Source of the DNA: an uncultured Propioniciclava sp.
Lineage (GTDB): Bacteria; Actinomycetota; Actinomycetes; Propionibacteriales; Propionibacteriaceae
Direction: 5' to 3'
Assembly: GCA_937872005.1 (NCBI GenBank)
Contig: CALMPQ010000099.1
Coordinates: 1-6,278 of the forward strand
Length of the DNA stretch: 6,278 nt
Shown here: piece by piece, positions 1 through 4,807 of the stretch
Layout of the letters: the number at the start of each line of letters is the position of its first letter
Position numbering within the stretch: the stretch's first letter is position 1
Notes under the pieces: model-generated
The model's input: only the letters and a program-made list of their open reading frames with translations
Told to the model about the DNA's origin: nothing
Database searches by the model: none
Made by a program: the position numbers and the translations under genes

Positions 1-1
1 C

Positions 2-634
2 GAGTTCATCAACGCGTTGGGCGGCATCACGGTGAACATCAACCGGCCCGTGCCGGTCGGCGGTCGCACCACCGGCAACGTGCCGCCCGACCGCTGGCTG
101 CCGCCCGGCCCCGACCAGCACCTCAACGGTCAGGACGCCCTCTGGTTCGCCCGCGGCCGCTACGGCATCGAGACCGGCGACTACGACCGGATGTCGCGGC
201 AGCGGTGTGTGGTCCAGGCCGTGGTGAAGCAGGCCAACCCCACCCGCGTGCTGGCCAACTACGAGGCGCTGTCGAAAGCCGGGCGCGACATCGTGTCCTC
301 CGACGTGCCCAACCGCCGCCTGCCCGCGATGCTGGCCCTGGCCCTGCGGGTGCAGGGCGGCACCATGACCTCGGTGTCGTTCGAGAACGACAAGGACGGC
401 TTCCTGACGAGCAACCCCGACTGGGACTTGGTCCGCGAGCGCGTCCAGCTGGCCATCAACCCGCCGCCGCCCGTGGTGGCCGCGCCGACCACGAGCGAAC
501 CCACGCCCACGGCGTCCGGGACGCCCGAGCCGGAGCCCACGCCGACCGCCACCCCGACGGCCGCGGCGCCGCCCGCGTCGGTCGTGGACGAGTGCGCGTA
601 CAACCCGGCGCCGTACCCCGGCACGGACGGCTGA
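2..634 (+). CDS. LytR-CpsA-Psr (LCP) family cell-wall glycopolymer transferase, 3' part
   Basis: This is the C-terminal 210 residues of an LCP protein; the start lies outside the window. The reading frame is open from base 2. LCP proteins are membrane-anchored, extracytoplasmic enzymes that move lipid-linked glycopolymers (teichoic acid-like polymers or arabinogalactan) onto peptidoglycan. The family is recognisable from FINALGGITVNI at visible residues 2-13, LNGQDALWFARGR at 41-53, and DYDRMSRQR at 60-68, where the arginines belong to the conserved phosphate-binding and active-site region. The catalytic domain ends near residue 150. It is followed by a Pro/Thr/Glu-rich linker (about 151-190), typical of a wall-spanning segment, and a short end, DECAYNPAPYPGTDG, with one cysteine. 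I see no LytR_C domain after the linker. The gene converges on the next one, with 19 bp between the two stop codons. Family confidence is high; the polymer substrate is unknown. Confidence 0.93.
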   Translation, partial: EFINALGGITVNINRPVPVGGRTTGNVPPDRWLPPGPDQHLNGQDALWFARGRYGIETGDYDRMSRQRCVVQAVVKQANPTRVLANYEALSKAGRDIVSSDVPNRRLPAMLALALRVQGGTMTSVSFENDKDGFLTSNPDWDLVRERVQLAINPPPPVVAAPTTSEPTPTASGTPEPEPTPTATPTAAAPPASVVDECAYNPAPYPGTDG

Positions 635-653
635 GCGCCGCCGAACGGGCCGG

Positions 654-1103
654 TCAGCCCTCCCAGATCGTGTAGCCGCGGTCGTCGTCGAGGCGCTTGC
701 TGACGGCTTCGGCGATCTCGTCGAGCTGGGGCACGCGGCCGTTCGGGGCGACGAGGTGGACCCGCTCGGCCTCCCCCTGGTGCAGGGTGAGGCGCCCGGG
801 AGCGGTGGTGACGCGGGTGACGTCCTTCCACGTGCCGACGCGCATGCCGGTGGGTGCGTCGACGCGGTAGCCGTCGGCGTCCAGCTCGATGGTGACCCGC
901 TGGCGCCGGGACGCCGCCCAGGCCAGCCCGACCAGCAGCGCGGCCGCGACGAACAGGACGATGCCGAGCACGACCAGGATGATCCGGGGCGCCCCGTCGG
1001 CCGGGACCACGACCAGGGCGGCGCCCACGACGGCCAGCACGGCCGCCAGCGCGAACGCGCGCACCGGCGGGCGGGGGACGATGACGAACTGGTCGGCAGC
1101 CAC
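654..1103 (-). CDS. Two-helix membrane protein with PH-like cytoplasmic domain, function unknown
   Basis: This is a 149-residue protein with no named family that I can assign. Residues 1-15 are a short N-terminal segment. Residues 16-35 and 40-63 are strongly hydrophobic and look like a transmembrane hairpin. The basic SRRQR at 65-69 suggests that the C-terminal part is cytoplasmic. Residues 70-140 look like a small beta-rich domain ending in a helix (LDEIAEAVSKRL, 128-138); the TWKDVTRVT stretch at 91-99 resembles the W-x-D-V pattern of bacterial PH-like domains. The start is GTG and is unusual: it lies one base after the discriminator base of the upstream tRNA-Ser, so there is no room for a Shine-Dalgarno sequence outside the tRNA. 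The next in-frame GTG (codon 14, at 1064) also lacks one and would cut into the first helix. It may therefore be translated as a leaderless or near-leaderless message cut from a tRNA-mRNA transcript. Reality as a gene: good. Function: unknown. Confidence 0.8.
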   Translation of the reverse strand: MAADQFVIVPRPPVRAFALAAVLAVVGAALVVVPADGAPRIILVVLGIVLFVAAALLVGLAWAASRRQRVTIELDADGYRVDAPTGMRVGTWKDVTRVTTAPGRLTLHQGEAERVHLVAPNGRVPQLDEIAEAVSKRLDDDRGYTIWEG

Positions 1104-1104
1104 G

Positions 1105-1189
1105 CGGCGAGAGTGGGATTCGAACCCACGGAGGGTTGCCCCTCGGCCGCTTTCAAGGCGGCTGCACTAGTCCACTATGCGATCTCGCC
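1105..1189 (-). tRNA. tRNA-Ser, anticodon UGA
   Basis: This is a complete class II cloverleaf on the minus strand. The acceptor stem GGCGAGA/TCTCGCC is seven perfect pairs. The D stem is GCA/TGC with GG in the loop. The anticodon stem is GCCGC/GCGGC with loop CTTGAAA, giving anticodon TGA at 1153-1155. The long variable arm GAGGG-GCAA-CCCTC is typical of serine tRNAs. The T arm is GTGGG-TTCGAAT-CCCAC. The discriminator base is G, as expected for serine. No CCA is encoded after it, so CCA must be added by the nucleotidyltransferase. It reads UCA and, by wobble, other UCN serine codons. The gene for the PH-like membrane protein begins two bases after the discriminator base. Confidence 0.97.
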
Positions 1190-1201
1190 AGATCGGGGAT
1201 C

Positions 1202-1207
1202 ATCCTA
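1202..1207 (-). promoter_or_regulatory. Possible -10 box of tRNA-Ser
   Basis: The minus strand reads TAGGAT here, matching the TANNNT form of actinobacterial -10 elements. It lies 12 bases before the tRNA 5' end, which would give a short 5' leader removed by RNase P. No convincing -35 element is visible. It sits in the short divergent region shared with the quinone oxidoreductase gene. Confidence 0.35.
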
Positions 1208-1230
1208 CCGCCGCCCCCGGTGTGCCGGAC

Positions 1231-1236
1231 TAGGGT
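1231..1236 (+). promoter_or_regulatory. -10 box TAGGGT for a leaderless quinone oxidoreductase mRNA
   Basis: TAGGGT fits TANNNT, and exactly six bases separate it from the ATG at 1243. That spacing places the expected transcription start on the A of the start codon, the arrangement of leaderless genes common in actinobacteria. The GGTGGAG next to the ATG could be mistaken for a ribosome-binding site, but only two bases separate its GGAG from the ATG, which is too close. No clear -35 element is seen. Confidence 0.5.
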
Positions 1237-1242
1237 GGAGCC

Positions 1243-2214
1243 ATGCGTGCCGTCGTTGTCACAGAGCCGGGTGGACCCGAGGTCCTGCAGATCGTCGAGG
1301 TCGAGGATCCGGTCGCCGGTCCCGGTGAGGTCGTGGTCCGGGTGGTGGCGGCCGGGGTGAACCGCGCCGACATCCTGCAGCGGCAGGGCCACTACCCGCC
1401 GCCCGCCGGGACGTCGGAGGTCATCGGCCTCGAGGTGTCGGGGCACATCGAAGCCCTCGGCGACGACGTCGAGGACTGGGTCGTCGGCGAGCCCTGCGTG
1501 GCGCTGCTTGCGGGGGGCGGCTACGCCGAACTCGTGGCCGTGCCGGCGGCGCAGGTGATCCGGCCGCCGGATGGCGTCGACCTGGTCACGGCTGCGGGGC
1601 TGGTCGAGGTGGCCGCCACCGTCGTGTCGAACATGGACCATGTGTCGTTGCGCCCCGGCGAGACCCTGCTCGTCCACGGCGGGGCGGGCGGCATCGGGTC
1701 GTTCGCGATCCAGTACGCGAAGGGGCAGGGCTGCCGGGTGGCCACCACGGCCGGCTCGCCCGAGAAGCTCGAGTTCTGCCGGGCGCTGGGCGCCGACATC
1801 GCGCTGGACTACCACGACGACTGGGCCGCGGCGTTGAAGGAGGCGACCGACGGGAAGGGTGTCGACGTGATCCTCGACATCATGGGCGCCAAGTACCTGG
1901 ACGCCAACGTGAAGTCGCTGGCCCGACGCGGGCGACTCGTCGTCATCGGGCTGCAGGGTGGCGTGAAGGGCGAGCTCAACCTGGGGTTGCTGCTCAACAA
2001 GGGCGCCACCGTGACCGCGACGTCGCTGCGCTACCGCCCGGTGAACGAGAAGTGCGCCATCGTCGCCCGCGTCGCCGCCGAGGTGTGGCCGCTGATCAGC
2101 TCGGGTGAGATCAAGGTCGCCCACGAGACCCGGTTCCCGATCGAGGACGTCGCGAAGGCCCACCAGCAGCTGACCGGGGGCGACAACGTCGGGAAGATCG
2201 TCCTGACCTTCTGA
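1243..2214 (+). CDS. NAD(P)H quinone oxidoreductase, PIG3-like, zinc-free MDR family
   Basis: This 323-residue cytoplasmic enzyme belongs to the medium-chain dehydrogenase/reductase superfamily, with the usual length for a quinone oxidoreductase. The N-terminal GroES-like domain covers about residues 1-120 and carries GVNRADILQRQGHYPPP at 38-54, the hallmark of the PIG3 (TP53I3) subgroup. The Rossmann domain covers about 121-260 with the dinucleotide-binding loop HGGAGGIGS at 145-153. The AGSPEK segment at 170-175, after the second strand, fits NADPH preference as known for the family. SLRYRP at 261-266 also matches the subgroup. The cysteine/histidine zinc ligands of alcohol dehydrogenases are absent. 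It likely reduces quinones or similar electrophiles with NADPH, but the physiological substrate cannot be read from sequence. It stands alone, divergent from tRNA-Ser. The ATG start is supported by the TAGGGT box six bases upstream and by the family-typical N-terminus MRAVVVTEPGGPEVL. Confidence 0.93.
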   Translation: MRAVVVTEPGGPEVLQIVEVEDPVAGPGEVVVRVVAAGVNRADILQRQGHYPPPAGTSEVIGLEVSGHIEALGDDVEDWVVGEPCVALLAGGGYAELVAVPAAQVIRPPDGVDLVTAAGLVEVAATVVSNMDHVSLRPGETLLVHGGAGGIGSFAIQYAKGQGCRVATTAGSPEKLEFCRALGADIALDYHDDWAAALKEATDGKGVDVILDIMGAKYLDANVKSLARRGRLVVIGLQGGVKGELNLGLLLNKGATVTATSLRYRPVNEKCAIVARVAAEVWPLISSGEIKVAHETRFPIEDVAKAHQQLTGGDNVGKIVLTF

Positions 2215-2227
2215 TCGCCCGGGGCGA
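2215..2227 (+). terminator. Possible hairpin terminator after the quinone oxidoreductase gene
   Basis: Directly after the TGA stop, TCGCC-CGG-GGCGA forms a short GC-rich hairpin. There is no T tract behind it, so it is at best a weak or Rho-assisted terminator. A second, longer inverted repeat follows at 2233-2269. Confidence 0.25.
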
Positions 2228-2232
2228 CCCGC

Positions 2233-2269
2233 GACCCACACTCTCAGCAAAGTCTCAGCGATGTGGGTC
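2233..2269. repeat. Inverted repeat (8-bp arms) framing a direct repeat
   Basis: GACCCACA at 2233-2240 and TGTGGGTC at 2262-2269 are perfect reverse complements separated by 21 bases. The loop holds the TCTCAGC direct repeat. It could be a terminator stem for the upstream gene, part of an operator, or chance. No T tract follows on either strand. Confidence 0.45.
2242..2259 (+). promoter_or_regulatory. Direct repeat resembling a PhoP/PhoB-type response-regulator site
   Basis: TCTCAGC-AAAG-TCTCAGC consists of two identical 7-base units with an 11-base period, so both lie on the same face of the helix. OmpR/PhoB-family response regulators bind such direct repeats. Mycobacterium tuberculosis PhoP is known to bind TCACAGC-N4-TCACAGC; each unit here differs from that at one position and the spacer is the same length. 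The box ends 43 bases before the ATG of the secreted protein gene, a reasonable place for an activator. Which regulator binds it is inference, since none is encoded in the window. Confidence 0.5.
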
Positions 2270-2302
2270 AACCGATCGGGGGGCTCCTTCGTCTTGTACG
2301 GC

Positions 2303-2998
2303 ATGAGCACCTCGAAGACCACCCTCGTTGCTTCTGCCCTCGCCATGACGCTCGCCGCGTCCGTCGTCGCCGCCAACTCGGCCATCGCCGCGAACCCGGT
2401 CGACGCCGCGCCTCCCCCGCCCCTCGCCGACCCCGTCGAGCCCACCAAGCCGGGCAAGCCGGTCAAGCCTCGCGGTCAGGAAGCGACCCTCCCCAACCAG
2501 GTTTCGCTCAAGAAGAAGGACGTCGGCCACCTCGGCCTCGACACCCTTTCGGACTCCGGGGTCACCGACACCGGCATGGCGACCTTCTCGGGCCAGTACT
2601 GCGACACCACCGACAACGGCGCCACCGGCAACGAGCCGCTCCCGACGCTGGGTCGCTGGTGGTTCTGGTTCGAGGACGCCACCACCTTGGGTGTCTCCGT
2701 GGACCACGTCGTCACCTCCTGGGCCGATGCCCCGGGCGCACTCGCCGACATCCAGAACGACACGGGCCAGTGCCGGGTCGGGAGCCTGGAGCTGCCGAAC
2801 TACACGGTCCAGGTCGCCGATGACGACGAGTTCGTCGCGACGTGGGACAACGCGGCCGTCGCCGCGCAGCTCGTCGGCAACAACATCGTCGCGATCACCG
2901 TCGACGACTGGAACGACCGCATCGACGAGCTCGCAGAAGCCCAGCGCCTGCTCGACATCGCCGTCGCCAACGCGGCGAAGTCGAAGAAGCTTCCCTGA
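2303..2998 (+). CDS. Secreted protein of unknown family with N-terminal signal peptide
   Basis: This is a 231-residue exported protein that I cannot place in a family. From the ATG at 2303 it has a classic Sec signal peptide: a basic start (MSTSK), a hydrophobic core (about residues 7-24), and a likely cleavage after AIA at 27-29. Then come a Pro/Lys-rich linker (32-58, with PPPP and KPGKPVKP), a globular region with two cysteines (C100 and C157, a possible disulfide), an aromatic cluster RWWFWFED at 118-125, and a helical, charged C-terminus (about 202-231). There is no lipobox, LPXTG motif or further membrane segment, so it is probably released or held loosely in the envelope. An upstream in-frame ATG at 2261 would add 14 residues before the signal peptide and fall in the regulatory repeat, so I prefer 2303. 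No good Shine-Dalgarno sequence is visible at either start. The upstream TCTCAGC repeat suggests control by a two-component system. Confidence 0.82.
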   Translation: MSTSKTTLVASALAMTLAASVVAANSAIAANPVDAAPPPPLADPVEPTKPGKPVKPRGQEATLPNQVSLKKKDVGHLGLDTLSDSGVTDTGMATFSGQYCDTTDNGATGNEPLPTLGRWWFWFEDATTLGVSVDHVVTSWADAPGALADIQNDTGQCRVGSLELPNYTVQVADDDEFVATWDNAAVAAQLVGNNIVAITVDDWNDRIDELAEAQRLLDIAVANAAKSKKLP

Positions 2999-3005
2999 CC
3001 GCCTA

Positions 3006-3043
3006 ATCCCTGATCCCTGCCCACCCCCGCTGCCCACCCCCGC
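3006..3043. repeat. Two short tandem duplications, 7 bp x2 and 13 bp x2
   Basis: ATCCCTG occurs twice in tandem (3006-3012, 3013-3019). TGCCCACCCCCGC occurs twice in tandem (3018-3030, 3031-3043), overlapping the first array by two bases. Both lie just after the secreted protein gene and do not code. They look like replication-slippage products. Confidence 0.8.
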
Positions 3044-3055
3044 GGCACCCCACCC

Positions 3056-3130
3056 GGCGCGACACTCACCCATGTCACGAGAACGACGCGAAATTCGGCG
3101 CTCTCCCGTGACAAAGGTGAGTGTCGCGCC
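3056..3130. repeat. 75-bp imperfect palindrome between convergent genes
   Basis: The outer arms 3056-3070 (from GGCGCGACACTCACC) and 3116-3130 are perfect 15-base reverse complements. After a 2-base mismatch, the stem continues for seven pairs (TGTCACG at 3073-3079 with CGTGACA at 3107-3113). The centre holds a smaller palindrome, CGAAATTCG (3089-3097). Transcribed from either side, it would fold into a very stable hairpin. It lies between the stop codons of the secreted protein (+) and the second permease (-), so it may serve as a bidirectional transcription end or RNA-protecting structure. No T tract borders it, so it is not a textbook intrinsic terminator. Its size and regular structure also fit a dispersed palindromic repeat (REP- or MITE-like), which the window alone cannot show. 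Confidence 0.8.
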
Positions 3131-3156
3131 CCTAACGCCCCTAACGCCCCTAACGC
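3127..3156. repeat. 9-bp tandem repeat x3 carrying tandem stop codons
   Basis: CGCCCCTAA is repeated three times (3127-3153), followed by a partial CGC. On the minus strand it reads CGT TAG GGG CGT TAG GGG CGT TAG, so the end of the second permease gene (last codon CGT, stop TAG at 3150-3152) is part of the array, and two more in-frame TAG codons follow. The array shares its first bases with the right arm of the palindrome. Confidence 0.85.
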
Positions 3157-3989
3157 AGGAACAACTTCCGCAACCGCACGGACGCCGCGATGATGCCGAT
3201 CACGCTCATCACCAGGAAGTAGCCGACGTGCACCACCGTGGCGCCGTCGAAGAACCCCACCGACAGCTGGCGCATCAACTCCACGCCGTGCCACAGCGGC
3301 AGCGCCATGATCACCCATTGCAGCGGCTCGGGGTACACCGTGATCGGGAACAGCGTCGCCGACAACAGGAACATCGGCAGCAGCACCAGGGGCACCAGCT
3401 CGAGCTGCTGGAAGCTCTTCATGAAGCTCGTCACCGCGAACCCCAACGAGGCGAACCCCAACGCGATCAGCAACGCCACGGGAATCATCGCCAGAGCCCA
3501 CCACGACGTCGCCAGCCCCATCAGGCCGATCACCGCCAGGAACCCCATCGCGTACAGCAGCCCCCGGAACAGCGCCATGAAGATCTCGCCCAGCGCCACG
3601 TCCAGCGGCCCGAGCGACGTGGCCAGCATCCCCTCGTACAGCTTGCTGTAGCGCAGCTTGAAGAACGTGTTGTTCACCGAGTCGTAGATGGCACCGTTCA
3701 TCGCCGACGTCGCCAGCAGGGCCGGCGCGATGTACATCGCGTACGAGATCGGACGCCCGTCCGGCCCCGGCACCGACCCCACCAGCGCGCCCATGCCGAC
3801 GCCCATCGCGAGCAGGTAGAACACCGGCTCGAAGAAGCCCGTGGCGATCACGGCCCAGTTCTGCGTGCGGATCACCCGGAAGCCGCGCTCGACCACCGCC
3901 CGCGCGTTGCCCGCGTACAGCCCGCGCCACACCCCCGAACGTCGCCCCAACCGCTCGCGGATCGGCGCCATCACGTCACCCGACGTCAT
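3150..3989 (-). CDS. ABC-2 type exporter permease (second of the pair)
   Basis: This 279-residue integral membrane protein belongs to the ABC-2 (DrrB/NodJ-like) family. The cytoplasmic N-terminus carries an amphipathic stretch (about 25-45). Hydrophobic segments lie near 46-68, 84-100, 138-158, 163-187, 196-215 and 250-272, the family's six-helix layout. Family marks are YIAPALLA at 86-93 and LLSATLFPITVYPEPLQW at 208-225, followed by PLWHGVELMR at 231-240. The ATG overlaps the TGA of the preceding permease as ATGA, with GGAGG eight bases upstream, so translation is probably coupled. The same frame is open further upstream, but a longer start would run through the first permease gene and add unrelated sequence. 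It likely pairs with the other permease as a heterodimer driven by the ATPase. The substrate is not evident; known relatives move drugs, glycolipids or polysaccharides. The stop lies in the 9-bp repeat. Confidence 0.9.
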   Translation of the reverse strand: MTSGDVMAPIRERLGRRSGVWRGLYAGNARAVVERGFRVIRTQNWAVIATGFFEPVFYLLAMGVGMGALVGSVPGPDGRPISYAMYIAPALLATSAMNGAIYDSVNNTFFKLRYSKLYEGMLATSLGPLDVALGEIFMALFRGLLYAMGFLAVIGLMGLATSWWALAMIPVALLIALGFASLGFAVTSFMKSFQQLELVPLVLLPMFLLSATLFPITVYPEPLQWVIMALPLWHGVELMRQLSVGFFDGATVVHVGYFLVMSVIGIIAASVRLRKLFLR

Positions 3990-4807
3990 CGCACCAACCT
4001 CCGCGTGAACGTGTGCGCAGCGACCCACAGCCCGCCGACCACGCATGCCACCAAGAACACGATGTGCACCGCCAGCAGCCACCCCGGCACCGCCAACCCG
4101 TAGGACGCCACCCGTGCCAGCTGGGTGCCGTGCCACATCGGGGAGAGCCAGCCGATCCACTGCAGGTAGATCGGCATCGATGCCAGCGGGAAGAGCGTCC
4201 CCGCGAACAGGAACATCGGCATCACGACCAGCCGCTGCACGAACGTGAACTGCAGCCCCTCCTCCTCCAGCGTCGCCGCGTACGCCATCAGCGGCGCGAA
4301 CATCGCCATCGCGGCCAGCATGGCGATCGGCACGATCCACAACGAGGACGCCGACGGCCACGCCCCGAACGCCCACGCCACGAGCCAGAACAGCGCCGCC
4401 TGCACGAGCAGCCGCACCGAGATCGCGACCCCCTCACCGAGCGGCAGCTGCCACGGCTCGATGGGCGCGGCGTGGGCCGAGTAGTAGAACCGCTGCCACT
4501 TGAACCCGGCGAAGATCGGCCACGTCCCGAACTGCGCGCCCGTCGAGACCACCGTCGCCACGAGAAGCCCCGGCGCGACGAACCAGAGGTACCGCACACC
4601 CTCGACGTCGGCGTCCACGATCGAACCCAGCCCGAGGCCCATCGCGACGAGGTAGAGCACCGGGTTGCCGAGGGCGGTGACGAAGGCCGTCCAGAAGAAC
4701 GGCTTCTCGGCGGCCTGCCGGTAGCCGGCGTACTGCAGCCACCCCCAACGCCGCGTCCGGCGGGCGAGGGCCGCGTGGTCCAACCCCGTGAAGCTGACCT
4801 CAGTCAA
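3986..4807 (-). CDS. ABC-2 type exporter permease (first of the pair)
   Basis: This 273-residue membrane protein is of the same ABC-2 family as the next gene and probably its heterodimer partner. Hydrophobic segments lie near 38-61, 72-91, 128-149, 155-178, 190-210 and 240-264. The marks are FVAPGLL at 76-82 and FAGTLFPLASMPIYLQWIGW at 201-220, followed by LSPMWHGTQLAR at 221-232, which matches the NodJ/DrrB signature before the last helix. The two permeases align through this signature but differ elsewhere, as expected of an old duplication. The start is TTG at 4807, overlapping the ATPase stop by eight bases. It is supported by GGGGAGG seven bases upstream, the best Shine-Dalgarno sequence in the window. 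This gene ends in the ATGA overlap with the second permease. The tight junctions point to one transcript and coupled translation, keeping the subunits in balance. Confidence 0.92.
   Translation of the reverse strand: MTEVSFTGLDHAALARRTRRWGWLQYAGYRQAAEKPFFWTAFVTALGNPVLYLVAMGLGLGSIVDADVEGVRYLWFVAPGLLVATVVSTGAQFGTWPIFAGFKWQRFYYSAHAAPIEPWQLPLGEGVAISVRLLVQAALFWLVAWAFGAWPSASSLWIVPIAMLAAMAMFAPLMAYAATLEEEGLQFTFVQRLVVMPMFLFAGTLFPLASMPIYLQWIGWLSPMWHGTQLARVASYGLAVPGWLLAVHIVFLVACVVGGLWVAAHTFTRRLVR

Noticed and set aside
629..659. Inverted repeat GGCTGA...TCAGCC joining the ends of the two convergent genes, as a bidirectional terminator
   Set aside because: The arms are only six bases and both arise because each gene happens to end in a glycine codon plus TGA. 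The interior does not pair well and there is no T tract.
1105..1189. tRNA-Ser as an integration site for a mobile element
   Set aside because: No partial copy of the tRNA 3' end, integrase or phage-like gene is present in the window, and both flanks are ordinary genes.
2261..2302. Upstream ATG start for the secreted protein
   Set aside because: It would place 14 residues before an otherwise standard signal peptide and lies within the inverted repeat. No ribosome-binding site supports it.
1153..2466. Long open frame of 437 codons on the minus strand opposite the quinone oxidoreductase
   Set aside because: It runs through the tRNA and opposite a clear enzyme gene. Its sequence is rich in Arg, Gly, His and Asp with no domain, as expected for an antisense shadow in GC-rich DNA.
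3127..3156. Telomere-like TTAGGGG repeat or the start of a CRISPR array
   Set aside because: There are only three 9-base units, with no spacers, in the middle of a chromosomal gene context. Resemblance to telomere repeats is coincidental.
2691..4103. Long plus-strand open frame of 470 codons across the intergenic repeat and permease genes
   Set aside because: It is composed of low-complexity Arg/His/Gln/Pro-rich sequence opposite well-supported permease genes. It also crosses the palindrome and tandem repeats, so it is a shadow.
3990..4376. N-terminal extension of the second permease to a start at 4376
   Set aside because: The extension would overlap the first permease by nearly 400 bases and reads as a shadow. 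ATG at 3989 has a good Shine-Dalgarno sequence, an ATGA overlap and a family-like N-terminus.
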